DNA of 64,000 nt from Plectosphaerella cucumerina. Taxonomy: Eukaryota > Ascomycota > Sordariomycetes > Glomerellales > Plectosphaerellaceae. The stretch spans positions 3,906,001 to 3,970,000 of the forward strand of contig JAGPXD010000003.1 in NCBI GenBank assembly GCA_020746995.1, given 5' to 3'. Below the pieces are notes generated by a model that did no database searches, was not told the DNA's origin, and worked only from the letters and a program-made list of their open reading frames with translations. This document shows, piece by piece, positions 11,652-22,863 of the stretch. Numbering within the stretch: the stretch's first letter is position 1; each line of letters opens with the position of its first letter. Both the position numbers and the translations under genes were made by a program.

Positions 11652-13708
11652 GCTGTCTACCGCGAGGGGAACCTCTGGCGTCTTGGAATGGAATGTTCAG
11701 GACAATTGTGTGCCCTGACCCAAATAGATAGATGGGAAAGAAAAGAACGAGGAATGGGAAGCAAGACGATGCAGTGCTGCTCACTTAAAGCTCAACAACG
11801 GAGCCCGGTGATGAAGCAAGATGGGCCGATGCTTGCATGCTCATTGCAAAGAGCAGAGCAGACGGCGGGTAATAACCGCCAAACACTCCCGGAGCCGGCG
11901 CAGAATCCATCTACAAGCAGACAGCACCATCTCGGCTGGGTCCCCTGGGCTCTCTTGAATGGCGAGCTGACCACTGAGAGAGAGTTTTCGGCGGGCTTTA
12001 TCGTGCACCCCTGCACCAGGCGATCGTTCCGCCTTGGCGCGCTCGCCTTTTCTCATTCGAGAGCCTTACCAGGCTATAGGTACTCGTAAACGGGATTGAC
12101 AGCTTGGCGTACCATGAACACGGCACCATATACCTAGGTAGACTTTTGGGGTGATTTCGCGCGAGATTCCAGGCAGTGATCAACAACCAGGCTCACTTCT
12201 TGCTGTCGTCCTGACATGGCACTGCCTGTCGTAGACACATTCGCCGCGACGCGAGCCGAACATGTGCACATGTGGCCTTGAACCTAGTACCAGATAGAGG
12301 ACGAACACTTCCTCGACGGAGTACTTGGCAACCACTCCTTCCGGGCGACAGAGCCTGATGCCAACAATCGCCCTACCCCTGCACCTGTGGTGCCAGGCAA
12401 TCATGCCCCCCTTTTCAGTGGCGGTTTTGGGGACTGGCCACGGCCACGGATGATGGTCCCCCTGCACGAATCGGACCCTCACATCTGATCAAGAGGCCCG
12501 TGGCTCTTGCCGGGCGAGATGGCCCGAAATAACAGGGCCAGGAGAAGGCCACCACAGTCCGGCCATTTCTGTCAGCCTGCCGTCCATGAAAGGCAGAGAG
12601 AAGAAGGCTGCAGCATGGCCGCCCTCTTGATACGAGGGGACCCTATTGTAACAATGACACGAAAAGCCTCCAAATATCCGCGCGGCTTCCAGCACGCTTG
12701 CCGCCTCTGGGTGGTCGCAAGCTGACCGCATCTAAGCATTGGGTCTGGCCGTGACGCGCTCTTATACTTGACTGGGGCGCAACATTGGACTTGTTTAAGG
12801 TCCACTTCAACAGTGGCGCTTTAAGGCTGAGAGCCAAGAGTAGAGAAGGTGAAGATTAATGTGAGACGCAAGGTTGCACGGCACACCGACAAAATGCATG
12901 ACGCGACGCGAGCCAAGGATGTCGGGGAACTGCTGGACCACGATTGGGAGGGCACATTGCAGTACGATCGTTCATTTTTCCATGGTTTGGCCTTGAGAAA
13001 TCGGAACTGATGGTCTATATAGAGGCTGTTGTCGATCGGATGGCAAACGATGATGGCACAGGCGAGCAAACCCAAATCAGATATCCTCATGGATTCCCGG
13101 GTCCCAGTTTCTACGTGCTAAGCTGTTGTAGAAGAGACAGCGCACATAAGTCCAGTCGCCAGATACTCGGAATATCAAAAACCATCAGCACGTGGTTGCT
13201 GCATCACTCTCGTGAAGACAAGTATATGCCAATTCAGGCACCTTGATCATCCGTCCTTGATGGGAAGTAGTTCTGACAATGATCCCAGACCTGGCATTGA
13301 AAGAAGCACTAAACCATCTAAGGGCACAGATCACACATACTGTGCTTGTTTTGATAACGAGGGTGAGCTGAGTTTATACTGCAAGAGCTCAGTGGTAAGT
13401 CGGGAATAGGGGCACTTTTGCCAAGCGGGTCGGGCCGCAGCCAAGGCCTGGACAACCTTGGCACTGAGCAACAGGCCACATCGAGCCCCAGAGTAATGGT
13501 GTTCCCGGGCCCCTGGCGCCGCAATCTTATGCCTGAGCCCCCCCTGAGATCCTGCGTGCGTTTTCTCGGTCGCATTCTTTTCCGACGTGGTCTTGCAACG
13601 CACCATCAGCACATCCAGTCATCACACCAGGATCAGCATCGGACAGCCATTGACATACCGAGCACCAACCCAACAGTCAACGTCGACTTCGAAACACATA
13701 CGTCTGTG
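11652..13708. other. 2-kb intergenic, no gene seen
   Basis: Between the divergent DUF3176 and DUF7136 genes. Several open frames exist on both strands (for example about 11500-12090), but they are antisense to the DUF3176 gene or have no domain, no signal peptide and no splice continuity. A lineage-specific small gene cannot be excluded. Confidence 0.45.
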
Positions 13709-14530
13709 ATGCGTCTCGCTTCGCAACCGCTGTGGTCCCTTTTGGGCTCCTCCGCGTACCTAGCGGCCGTCGCCAGCGCCGCCGACGTGCTGGACATTGG
13801 CCTGGCATTTCCACGCGCAAACGCGACATATGCGCCCGCAGATGATTTCCCGATTGTCTTTGCTCTACAGAACTCGAAGTTATCAGAACACCTCAACCCC
13901 TCTATCTGGTTTCGGGTCATCAACATCACCAACTGGCCCCCGGATATCGAGGTCCTCGTCAGCGAATCCACGTTCGAATTCAACTGGACTCGGGCCTCGG
14001 CAAATGACCCCTACTTCCTCTGGAGCAGATTCAATGTCGAAGGCGAAGGCAAGCTTCGCATCATGTGGCAGCCGAGCTGGTCGTCGTGCGACGAGAGCGG
14101 CAGTCAGCCCGACATTGCCCGCAACCACACCGAGAACTTCCTGGTCGACTTTGAGATCAAACAAGGGGGCGGAAATGCCGACCTGGTTGCTGCTACAAAC
14201 GGCGACAGCAACGACTGCCCGAATGAAGGCATCGCCATCGAGGTATCCGACAAGACCCTTGTAAGCCCCGCTGGATATCTGGGCCGCAAAGAGACCGAGA
14301 CATGTGCGGTGCTACCTCCGTCATCCACTGCGGCGGCTTCAAACCCCTGCAAGGTCAAGATTGATGAGGCTGTGGTCGAAAGCATGAAGACCGTTGATCT
14401 TATAAAGGAGTGTAGGGCTATCAACAAACCCGCCGAGTGCCCGGAGGAGGACCTCGCACTTCCAAAAATCGCTGCTGTAGGCATCTCCGGCCTCGCAGCT
14501 ATCCTTGGAGCTGCTTTCTTCCTCGGCTGA
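13709..14530 (+). CDS. DUF7136-type secreted, GPI-like protein
   Basis: Intronless gene of 273 aa. Residues 1-25 form a signal peptide (MRLASQPLWSLLGSS..AAVASA). The body resembles the DUF7136 family of fungal cell-surface proteins: LDIGLAFPRANATYAP near the mature N-terminus, the PIVFALQN strand, paired Cys residues and several N-glycosylation sequons (NAT, NIT, NWT, NHT). The C-terminus is a small-residue linker followed by a hydrophobic tail (LPKIAAVGISGLAAILGAAFFLG), as in GPI-anchored proteins. The ATG at 13709 was chosen because it starts the signal peptide; the same frame is open further upstream but reads as unstructured 5' leader. Role is unknown; likely wall or membrane surface. Confidence 0.82.
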   Translation: MRLASQPLWSLLGSSAYLAAVASAADVLDIGLAFPRANATYAPADDFPIVFALQNSKLSEHLNPSIWFRVINITNWPPDIEVLVSESTFEFNWTRASANDPYFLWSRFNVEGEGKLRIMWQPSWSSCDESGSQPDIARNHTENFLVDFEIKQGGGNADLVAATNGDSNDCPNEGIAIEVSDKTLVSPAGYLGRKETETCAVLPPSSTAAASNPCKVKIDEAVVESMKTVDLIKECRAINKPAECPEEDLALPKIAAVGISGLAAILGAAFFLG

Positions 14531-14626
14531 TCGGAAGATCGTCTACATACTACAGTCCACATAATCCACCTTTGACATCCCCCTTGCCATGCCCACCCCC
14601 AAAGTGACCCTGGATTTGTGAATGAA

Positions 14627-14878
14627 CTATTCCTGACCACCATCCTCGCCGCCACTCCTCATCCACTTCTCAAAGGATGGCCGAGGATCGTACTCCGGGG
14701 CCTCATTCGCCTCAACAGGATCATAGACGGGAGGCTCGCCACTTCGGTCCTCTTCATACTCCGGAGCCGGGTCGCCTGATGCACGGGTCTGATCGGTGTC
14801 TCCCTCATTCTGCATGTCTCTGGCCATGGCCTCGCCATGCGCCCTCTCTTCGTCTGTGGTAGTAGGCTTGTCAGACAT
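14627..14878 (-). CDS. small acidic protein with PPxY motif
   Basis: Uninterrupted 83-aa frame with ATG at 14878, very hydrophilic and acidic, with no signal peptide or membrane segment. Its centre is proline/tyrosine-rich: PAPEY (37-41), PPVY (49-52) and APEYDP (60-65). PPVY is a textbook PPxY ligand for WW domains. It lies 97 bases from the convergent DUF7136 gene and is divergent from the HET gene, whose product has WW-like modules; a physical link is inference. The gene is short, so the coding call rests on composition, a clean ATG, and the resemblance of the MSDKPTT..ERAHGEAMA start to small conserved fungal proteins. Confidence 0.6.
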   Translation of the reverse strand: MSDKPTTTDEERAHGEAMARDMQNEGDTDQTRASGDPAPEYEEDRSGEPPVYDPVEANEAPEYDPRPSFEKWMRSGGEDGGQE

Positions 14879-15432
14879 GGTGTTTGAGAGACTTGGTGCG
14901 GTTCAAGCAGATCTGTGCCCATAGGTTGTTAGTTACAGTCGCTATCAGGCTGTCGCCAAGTTGCCGCGAAACAAAGGCCAGGTACATACCAGGTACTGAA
15001 AGCAATGCCGAGAATCGTTATCAGGAGACCCAGATTGGCGATCAGCTTATGGAGACAAAGCAGACTCGTAGACGGGGTAATGTCAGTTATGGCATCGCTG
15101 ACTTTATACCCAGGATTTTCCCTCGGGAGGCCAAGGGAGCAGTCAGACATCCGTTCCCGAGACCCGAAGTGCACTTTTATCAGAGTGGCCGTCTGTGCTG
15201 CAAGGCAATCCGCGAGGCAAGCATGAGGCTGCCTGCAGACAATCTTTAATCGCTGATTCGCACTTGCAGCATATGCAAGCCATGTCACACCGAATGCAGT
15301 CCGGGAATCAAGTCACAGTCGCCTTCTCAGGATAATTCACATGTATTTATTGGCTCATGGCGCCGCCTCTGTCGCCTTGAGCTGTGCCCATGCCGACTCA
15401 TCATCTACACCACTCGTCCTCAGCGGAGCAGA
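14879..15432. other. divergent intergenic, PPxY/HET genes
   Basis: About 550 bases between the starts of the small PPxY protein (minus) and the HET gene (plus), so probably a shared promoter zone. No gene or repeat is evident. Confidence 0.5.
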
Positions 15433-17583
15433 ATGTCCTACTGCTATGAACCCCTCAGTAACCCCAAAGAGCAACTCCGGCTCATGAAGCTGGAGCCGGG
15501 TCGCCCTGAAGACCCCATCGCTTTCTGGTTGCAGCCTGTCACAGTACTTCCTCCAGATGATGCCAGCCTGACTACTCAATCTAAGGCTGTGGCGACGAGT
15601 ACAGACTCACTTTCGAGTGGCTGGTCCAGCATGGAGACCATGTCCAGACGAATCCTCTACAAGCGCGAAGACACGGGCGAGACATCCTGGGAGAACCCGA
15701 GCCCCGACCCGGTATCAGCCCTCTCAGATCAGCTTCGGAAGCCCTGTCGCAGCACCACATCGGCTGTGGTCGAGTTCGAGGCCCTGTCCTACACATGGGG
15801 CGACTCCACCATCACCGAGACGGCGATCGTCAGGGACCCCGCGAACCCAACCAGCGATGATCGTGCGCTGGATATCCGGGAAAATCTTGCTCTTGCGCTC
15901 CGTCACCTCCGGAAGCCAAACCAATCTCGTACTCTCTGGGTGGACGCGGTGTGCATCAACCAATGTGACGACGTGGAGAAATCACACCAGGTTGCGCGCA
16001 TGGACCGGGTCTACAGGCTCGCGCACCGAGTTGTCGTCTGGCTAGGGCCATCAAGCGACGGGAGCGATAAGGCCATGGCTGCCCTCCGATATCTGGGCGA
16101 GCAAGTCGAGCTCAGTCGCAACAGCGTCAGAGCCCGAGCACCTGGTGCTAAGGAACCCGAGTGGTATCGGAGCGAGGTCAAGCTGCCCTGGACTGAAGAT
16201 GTCTTCGAGGCCATCGCTGCTCTATTCAAGAGACCGTACTTTGAGCGACTCTGGATTCTATAGGAGATTCTCCTCTCGAGTCCCGAAAGCATGGTATACT
16301 GCGGAACGTCAGAAACGCCGTGGCCGGCTCTGCTGCGGGCTATCGTCTGCTTGGTGACGAAATCTTGGATCTCAGCTGAGCTCAGGAGGACTCTCGACTT
16401 TGTTCGCCCGCTGACATGGCACCACGAAGACCTTTCCGTGCCTTTTATGTTAGGCATCAGCCGGACTCGCAAATGTTTCAATCTCAGAGACAAGGTCTAT
16501 GGAATCTTGGGCATGGCAGCACCGGGTTTCAGGGCAGCCATGGAGACAAATTACAAACTCTCAGAAGAGCAGGTTTACAAGAGTGCGTTCCTCGCATACT
16601 ATCGGTTCGACGAGCGTCTTACGCTCCTGCAGGAATGCGATCTTCGTGGTAGAACTCGGCCGGGCCCTTCCTGGGTGCCGGATTGGACTTCGGTGCGCAC
16701 AACGCATCCTCTCTCGGCATTCGTGTGCGCCAGCGGTATCTCTCGGGCACATGCCGAGCTTGAAAGCGACGATGTGCTGTCAGTCCTGGGAAGACGCGTT
16801 GCCACGATTGCATCGGCTAGCTCCCCAGCACCCGAAGATGCCGTCAAGGCTCTCCGAAACATCCGGACTTGGGAGCCTGCGGATCTACTGACGGCTCAGT
16901 ATGTGGAAGGCGGCTCGTTGCTGGACGCCTTTCTGACGACGTTGCGGGTCGGCTACCTTGCCGAGAGATGGACCACCCTCCGAGCAGACACGCTCGAAGG
17001 CTGGAAGTTGCACTATCTCAAAGCTTTGCACAGCAAGTTGGGCCCCGTCGATGCGGCCGAGGCCGATGAAGGCGAAGTCTACTGGGCCACGAAAATCGTC
17101 AAAGGACGGTCATTCGTACGGACGACCTCGGGCCACATCGGCCTCGCCTCAGCCGCCACCGAGCCAGGCGACATTGTCTGTGCCCTGCTCGGTTGCAAGG
17201 CCTCAATCATGTTGAGACCCCGGCCAGACGGCATGTTCAGGGTTGTTGGAGAATGCTACGTACACGGTCTCGACGATTCAACGGGGATACTGGGACCACT
17301 GCCGGGCGACTGGACTGTTCAGATTGACAAAGATGAAGCCGGAAACGCCGAGCATCGGTATGTCAGCGCGAAAGAGGGTTTGACGACTCTTGAAGATCCG
17401 CGCCTCGGGCCTCTACCGTCGGATTGGACGCGATGCCACAAGATCAAGAAGCCAGGCGCACCCGCGCTCGCAGCAGCCTTTCGAAATTTGATCACTGGGG
17501 AGGAAATGAACTCGGATCCGAGGCTGCTGCCCGAGGAACTATCGCGGAGGGGAATCAAGCTGGAGAAGTTGAGACTCAGGTGA
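15433..17583 (+). pseudogene. HET-domain protein with WW modules, in-frame TAG
   Basis: A single frame of 717 codons, interrupted only by TAG at 16261-16263 (codon 277). HET domain: QLRLMKLEPGRPEDPIAFWL (about 14-33), FEALSYTWGD (115-124), LWVDAVCINQ (168-177), VVWLG, then RPYFERLWIL immediately before the TAG. HET proteins have Gln-Glu after that motif and the codon after the TAG is Glu, so CAG changed to TAG is the simplest reading. A WW-like module (W64, Y76, W86, P89) sits inside the HET domain between its first strand and the ALSY motif; two further WW-like stretches lie at about 622-657 and 659-697 near the C-terminus, each starting GPLPxDW and ending DPR. HET proteins act in non-self recognition cell death. 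A 63-base GTCTTC..TAG intron (16201-16263) would keep the frame but remove a conserved motif, so I reject it. Confidence 0.85.
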
Positions 17584-17698
17584 TGGTGAGTGCCTGGGTA
17601 CTCGGCAATGCTGAGGTCAGGGGGACGTCCCTGCAGAGGACAAGGGAATGTAGTGCCACCAGTAAAGCCAGCTCTACTTTATGAAGTGCGATATCTTG

Positions 17699-19446
17699 CT
17701 AAATATACACTTTTGACACGCCGGCTGACTTGCACAGGCGCCCGCTCCCGTCCAGCTGCCACTTGTCCGCGCCCGGAGTGTGGTGTGAGTAAAAGAAGCC
17801 CTGGGGGTCATAACGCTCCTTGACATCAAGCAAGCGAGACCAGTGATCCCCGTACATCTCATGGCGCCACTCCTTCATGAAAGCATCGGCCTCATTGCTG
17901 TACGAACCGCTGTCTGGGGCGACTTCGAGCAGCAGCGGCGCGAGAGCGGTCAGGCGCTCGACGTTGGCGCTGTTGGCCTCGGCGTTGCCGTTCTGCCAGG
18001 GCGTGTTTATGATGACAAGCGAGTCGGCGTTGCGCCAGGCATGGTGGACGGCTGTGGGGTTGCGGGTGCGCTGGACGGGGCGCACTGAGGTGCTGGATAT
18101 GGACATGCCGGCACCAGCGATGCGACGCAGGGTCGAGATGAGGGCGGCGCGACGGGTGTTTGACGAGCACGTCGCGCGGGATGATGCGGCCGCCTGAGGG
18201 GTACTCGTTCATCGGCACCGACTCAGCGAAGTTGAGGGCGGCATGTTCGAGATAGGTGGCCGCGTCGTTGAACTGGATGAACGCCGGGAGGGAATTGTCG
18301 GTAAGGTAGGTGGTGAAGGGCTCGAGCATCTCGCGCAACTGATTGGATGTCTTGTTGTAGGCCGAGACGGGGTGGAGCACAAGGTGCGTCGAAGCAAAGG
18401 CGTACGTGATGTAGGCTCCCTGGTCGGTCAGGGAGGGGATGAAAGAGTAGAACTTGTCGATGATGGCCCAGAAGATATCCTGACTGACGGAAGAGGGGTC
18501 GATGAAGAACTGTGCTCCGGCCATGGGCAGCGAAGGGTACACCCGGACAGTCATGGAGACGATGACACCCCAGGTGCCGGCGCCGCCGCCGTTGAGGGCC
18601 CAGAAGAGGGCCGAGTAGCGGTTGCGGTTGACGGTGATGAGCTCGCCTTCGGCTGTGATCACCTTGTACTCGAGGGTTTGGTCGGCCGCCATGCCGTACA
18701 CGGAACCGAGGGGTGAGTGGCCGCCTCCCTGGACGTAGCCGCCCGCCGGTCCGACGGTCGAGCAGTACCCGGAGACCATGACATAGCCCGCCTTCTCAAG
18801 CACCGACTGGGCCTCAGAGCCCATCATGCCTGCACCAAGCTTAAAAGCCGGGCCCGTGTAGAAGCCGGCATCATCCCACTCTAGGAGCTCGTTGTCCTTG
18901 AAGTTGGCCATGCGCACGGCGAGTCCTCCATGACCGATGGAGCGGCCCCAGAAGTCGTGGCCGGTGTTCCTAATAATGAACCGGATGTTCTTTTCTCGCG
19001 CGAACGTCAGTGTGGCGACAACGTCACTTTCCGTCTCGGCATCGACAGTGTACTCGTTGAAGTTGCCAATGCTGCAGGGAGTCTCCCGCGGTGCAAAGGG
19101 GTCACATGTCTGGTTCGTCCAGAAAGGGGTCATCAGGGACGACATGGACTGGTAGCTGAGTGCCGTCAGCAACGTACGAATCGACCGGAACAACAGAGGG
19201 TACCTACTGAGTCTGAACATCGTTCCAGTTGGCCTTGACCTCGGCACAGGCGGCCTTGTCGTACGTGGGATCATGGCACACGGCGCCGATAGGGACGACC
19301 TTGACGAGGTTGCCGTTCACGGTCGAGTTGAGCCCGTCCCATTCCGCCTCGCTCGGCCAGCAGTCGTCCGTTGGAAGGCAACGACATGTCTCTGCTACGA
19401 CCCAGGAGCTCGGGGCCGTCAGGGCCAGGAGAGGTAGAAACCGCAT
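17699..19446 (-). pseudogene. secreted BBE-like FAD oxidase, frameshifted
   Basis: Two exons, 19208-19446 and 17699-19155 (52-base intron). Signal peptide MRFLPLLALTAPSSWVVA, then a Cys-rich CRCLPTDDCWP start seen in secreted berberine-bridge-enzyme-like oxidases. FAD_binding_4 features: RNTGHDFWGRS with the His that binds FAD covalently, YCSTVGPAGG with the Cys of bicovalent flavinylation, GGGHSPLGS, and a C-terminal BBE segment (NEADAF..YGDHW..LLDVKERYDPQGFFY). Between RDVLVKH and the downstream MSISSTS block the frame jumps by one base; removing one G/C of the GGG at 18154-18156 restores it. Without that the C-terminal third is replaced by unrelated residues. Likely a recent pseudogene or a homopolymer sequencing error. 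Substrate unknown (sugars, alkaloids or phenolics are typical). Confidence 0.85.
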
Positions 19447-20933
19447 TGCGAATGAGGGGCGCTAGGGAAAGGGGATCGAGGCGGGAGAACTGTCAGGGAT
19501 GGAGGGCGGCCTGGATGAGACGAACCATGCGGCCGCAGAACCCGAAGTAGGTAGCAGTATTATATTAACATCGGCAAAGTACATCCCCTGTTTGACGTCC
19601 TGCCATGTTGCGCCGCGTCGTGCTCTCGGGGTTGGAATCCCTCCGCCTCGGCTACAGCACAGTCAATCCAGGACGTCGAAATCGCCCCAAGCAAGCATGC
19701 GCGGAATGGAGATTAGCGGTACGAGGACCCCTGAGCATCGGGGCCACGGCCTGTGTGCCGGCCCAATCATGGCCCTGAACCAGGGGGCTGCGGGCTCTGT
19801 TCCCCTGTCATCCGGGCGGATTGGTGTCAGTTGGTGGCAAGGGCGCTGTCAATGGAAGGCCAAGACGCCGTCACCGCAGTTGGCACCTCCTCGGACTGGG
19901 CTGTCATGGGAGGACATTGTCTTCGGACAGCACTCTTTTGACGGGCGAGTTTGAGCTGCTAGCAATCCAGATGAAAAAGACTCTCTACTCGTGAAAATGA
20001 TGTGGTAATGTAGCCGTCAAGGGAGAGATATATGCGAAGTTGGCCCCGAATGCACAGCGTTTCCGGACCTGTTACTCCAGACCCCAAACCAACCAACAAC
20101 CCATACGCCAAGTCGCTTACAGGATCACCGAGGCATGAATCTGTGAGCTTCCTAAAGCAGTATGCGGCAGCGCATCACCTGGACATGATGTACCTATCCC
20201 CTCAGGGAGGCCCATGAGCAGTTTGGAGAGACTTTTGGGGTCTCGTCTGCTTTCCAACCCAAGCCATCTTGCGGGCAACTATTCTCGAAGCTGTAATCCG
20301 GACAGTCTGAGACGCAGCTGGTGATCCTGAACAACCATGAAGACAGCACTCCCTCCACCTTCGTGGCATTATGACTGGGAACCGCACCAACAAGGGTGGT
20401 AGTGCTGCACTTTGCAGCAAAGTCTGCGTGCCGTCCGAGTCCTATTCATGCATCCCAAGACTTCTTGGCGCTGCACACCAACTCCTGAGTGGCGCCGAGC
20501 CGCGCCCGGTACCCCGGGATTTTGTGAGGGCCAGATGTGCCTTGACCCTGTATTCCTCCTGCATGTGACTGGAGAGAATTTTGTGACGCTCGTCTTGCCA
20601 CATCTACCCGCAAGGATATTGTGCCGTTGCTTGGGTTCATCGCCCCCAGCCGCTCGCTGGGTGACGACTTGCCGGGGGCCCTTGGATGTGCTTCGACCGT
20701 TGGTGACAGAAGCAGAGGAACGCAAAAACTGGTGCTAGGATTGTGCTATCATCCGTGGAAGGAGGGGAGACTCATCTTCAAATACAGTTATCAATGACTG
20801 CCCAGGTCGTGCACTCTGATTGCACCGCAATCCTCTCATTATTGCCGCGACGTCCATCAAAGCTGCAGAATTTGCTCTGGTCTTGGGGCCTGAAACGTCT
20901 GATTCTCTCTTTTTATTCTCTGGCAGCTCAAAT
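19447..20933. other. 1.5-kb intergenic, no gene seen
   Basis: Divergent spacer between the BBE-like oxidase and the rhodopsin-like gene. Open frames are short and mutually overlapping, and no domain, tRNA-like fold or repeat was recognised. Confidence 0.5.
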
Positions 20934-22331
20934 ATGCTATTTCTCGTGCTCGAAACGATCGGCGGTCTCGTCCCGCGTCAGGATGCCCCGGCAGCCGGCG
21001 ACACCGCGTTCGTGATGCCGACATTCGACAAGGACCCGGGCCCGCTCGTAAACGCCTCTATATGGACCATGACAGCCGTTGGGACTGTGTTCCTGGCCGC
21101 ACGGGTCTACTTCAAGACGATTCACACGGCGAACATGTGGTGGGATGACTACCTTCTCATCGCCGGCTGGGTGAGTCCCCTCGAAGTTAGACCTGTAGAA
21201 GCAGCTAACCAGTATTGTGCAGGCCTTCCTCCTCGCCAATAGCGCCATCATCAGCGAGCTGATGCGAGTGGGCTTTGGCATGACGCTTGACTTCATCCCG
21301 CGCAACCACACACTGTCGACGACGGCCGATATGCTCAATAAGATTGCCTTGGGGCTGTCGAAGACGTCGTTCGCCGTGACGCTGCTGCGCGTGGCACAGG
21401 GCTGGCAGAAGTGGTTCATCTGGACGTTGGTGATCAGCATGAACGCATTGTTCCTGGTCAACTGCGTTACGACGTGGAAGCCAGCATGCGGGCGGCCAGG
21501 CGACACGTACCAAATTTCCCTGCCGGAGCCTTGCTGGTCGGTGGAGCTCATGTCACTGATGGCTATGATTTGCAACGGTGAGCTACGACTTTGGTGTTCG
21601 GAACCTGGGCATCTACTAACGGTGACAGAATACTCGGCCCTGGTTGATTTTTGCCTTGCCTTGCTGCCCTGGAAGATTATTTGGACGTTTCAGATGAGGC
21701 GTCACGAGAAGATCGGCGTGGCCGTAGCTATGAGCCTCGGTCTTGCTGCTGGTGTCATTGGCGTCATCAAGGTAATCCAGATCACGACGATAGCTGCAGG
21801 CCCAGATATCCCTTGTAAGGTTTAGTCCCTCTTGCCTCGAGTCCCCTTTATTCACTGACATCTTGCTTCACTCCAGACCGCCTGTCGATGGTCTTCATCT
21901 GGGGCCAGGCCGAACCCAACGCGACCATCATCGCTGCCTCGATCCCGGTCCTACGAGTTCTCTTCCGCGACATTCACCGCTCGAAATACGGCAACAGCTC
22001 AGAAGGCGTCGGCAAACGCGGGCCCACAAGTGGCAGCGGCGGCGGTTTCCTCCGCTCCAACAACGAGAGCAAGTTCCACCGAAATGGCACGACAGCGGGG
22101 CACAGGCTGTCAGGGAGCGAGCAGAATGAGGACGACGGCGATAGCGAGCGGAGTATCCTGGGTCAGGAGACGTCGAGGGGCCTGAAGGACGGGGACAATG
22201 ACATTGTCAAGACGACCGAGGTGGTGATCGACTATGACCGAGGCCACCGGGGGACGAGCGTCGGGGAGTCGTTTGAGATGACAGACCGCTCAGGAGACAA
22301 GAGGGGGAGTGCGTTCGGCAGGGCCGTGTAA
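20934..22331 (+). CDS. rhodopsin-domain integral membrane protein (PTH11-like)
   Basis: Protein of 410 aa in four exons: 20934-21170, 21223-21577, 21629-21814 and 21877-22331; introns are 52, 51 and 62 bases. Seven predicted helices of the fungal rhodopsin domain (SAT4/PTH11-type): a first helix after VNASIWT, the MWWDDYLLIAGW motif at the end of exon 1, TADMLNKIALGLSKTSFAVTLLR, the EYSALVDFCLALLPWKIIW helix with the family's conserved D and LPW, and KIGVAVAMSLGLAAGVIGVIK. There is no CFEM domain in front. The C-terminal about 140 residues are a hydrophilic Ser/Gly/Asp-rich cytosolic tail. PTH11-like proteins are candidate surface sensors; ligand and signalling partner here are unknown. Confidence 0.9.
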
Positions 22332-22507
22332 TGTTGGACGAGACGGGACGACACGCGGGGGAGCAACTGGAAGTCTCGATTGAATCGGCCAGGATACACG
22401 GTGCAAGCCATTTTGTCTCAAGCACAGACTACCGGGTTCTCGAAGAGCAAGGCCCTCTCATTCACTTCATATTCTATGTACCTGCATGTATGTATCCGCC
22501 TCCAGTG

Positions 22508-22831
22508 TTATAGTGGACATGTCCTGGGAAGGAGGTCGAACTGAACCTATCAGTTGAGAACCAGGGGGAGGACAGGAAGAAGACTTACCGGAATGTCAAA
22601 GATGTTCCACCTGTTACTCAAGTTGATACCGAAGATATCCCTGAAGATGTCAATCATCCTTCCCGACAGATCCCAGGATCAAGACTCACGGTGCCTGCAC
22701 GCTGGCGTACAGGTTGGAGCGGCCCTCGATGCCGTAGCAGACGAAGGCGGCCTGGTTGGTACCGACACCTGCGTCGCCGTAAAGTGTCATCTCGTTGAGC
22801 AGGGCCATGGCGACCTGAGGAGTCAGTACTT

Positions 22832-22863
<32 letters not shown>

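Noticed and set aside
11499..12089. Plus-strand frame of about 196 codons
   Set aside because: Overlaps the DUF3176 start antisense and has no recognisable feature.
16201..16263. 63-base intron removing the HET stop
   Set aside because: It keeps frame but has a GTCTTC donor and removes RPYFERLWIL, a conserved HET motif.
9627..17583. UAG reassigned to an amino acid
   Set aside because: Three in-frame TAGs suggested it, but ALO1 ends with TAG at its family length and the LysM gene at 31001 also stops with TAG, so TAG terminates normally here.
18081..18200. Intron explaining the frame jump in the FAD oxidase
   Set aside because: Possible GT-AG pairs here have poor donors and would delete conserved BBE-domain residues; a single-base change at GGG explains the jump without loss.
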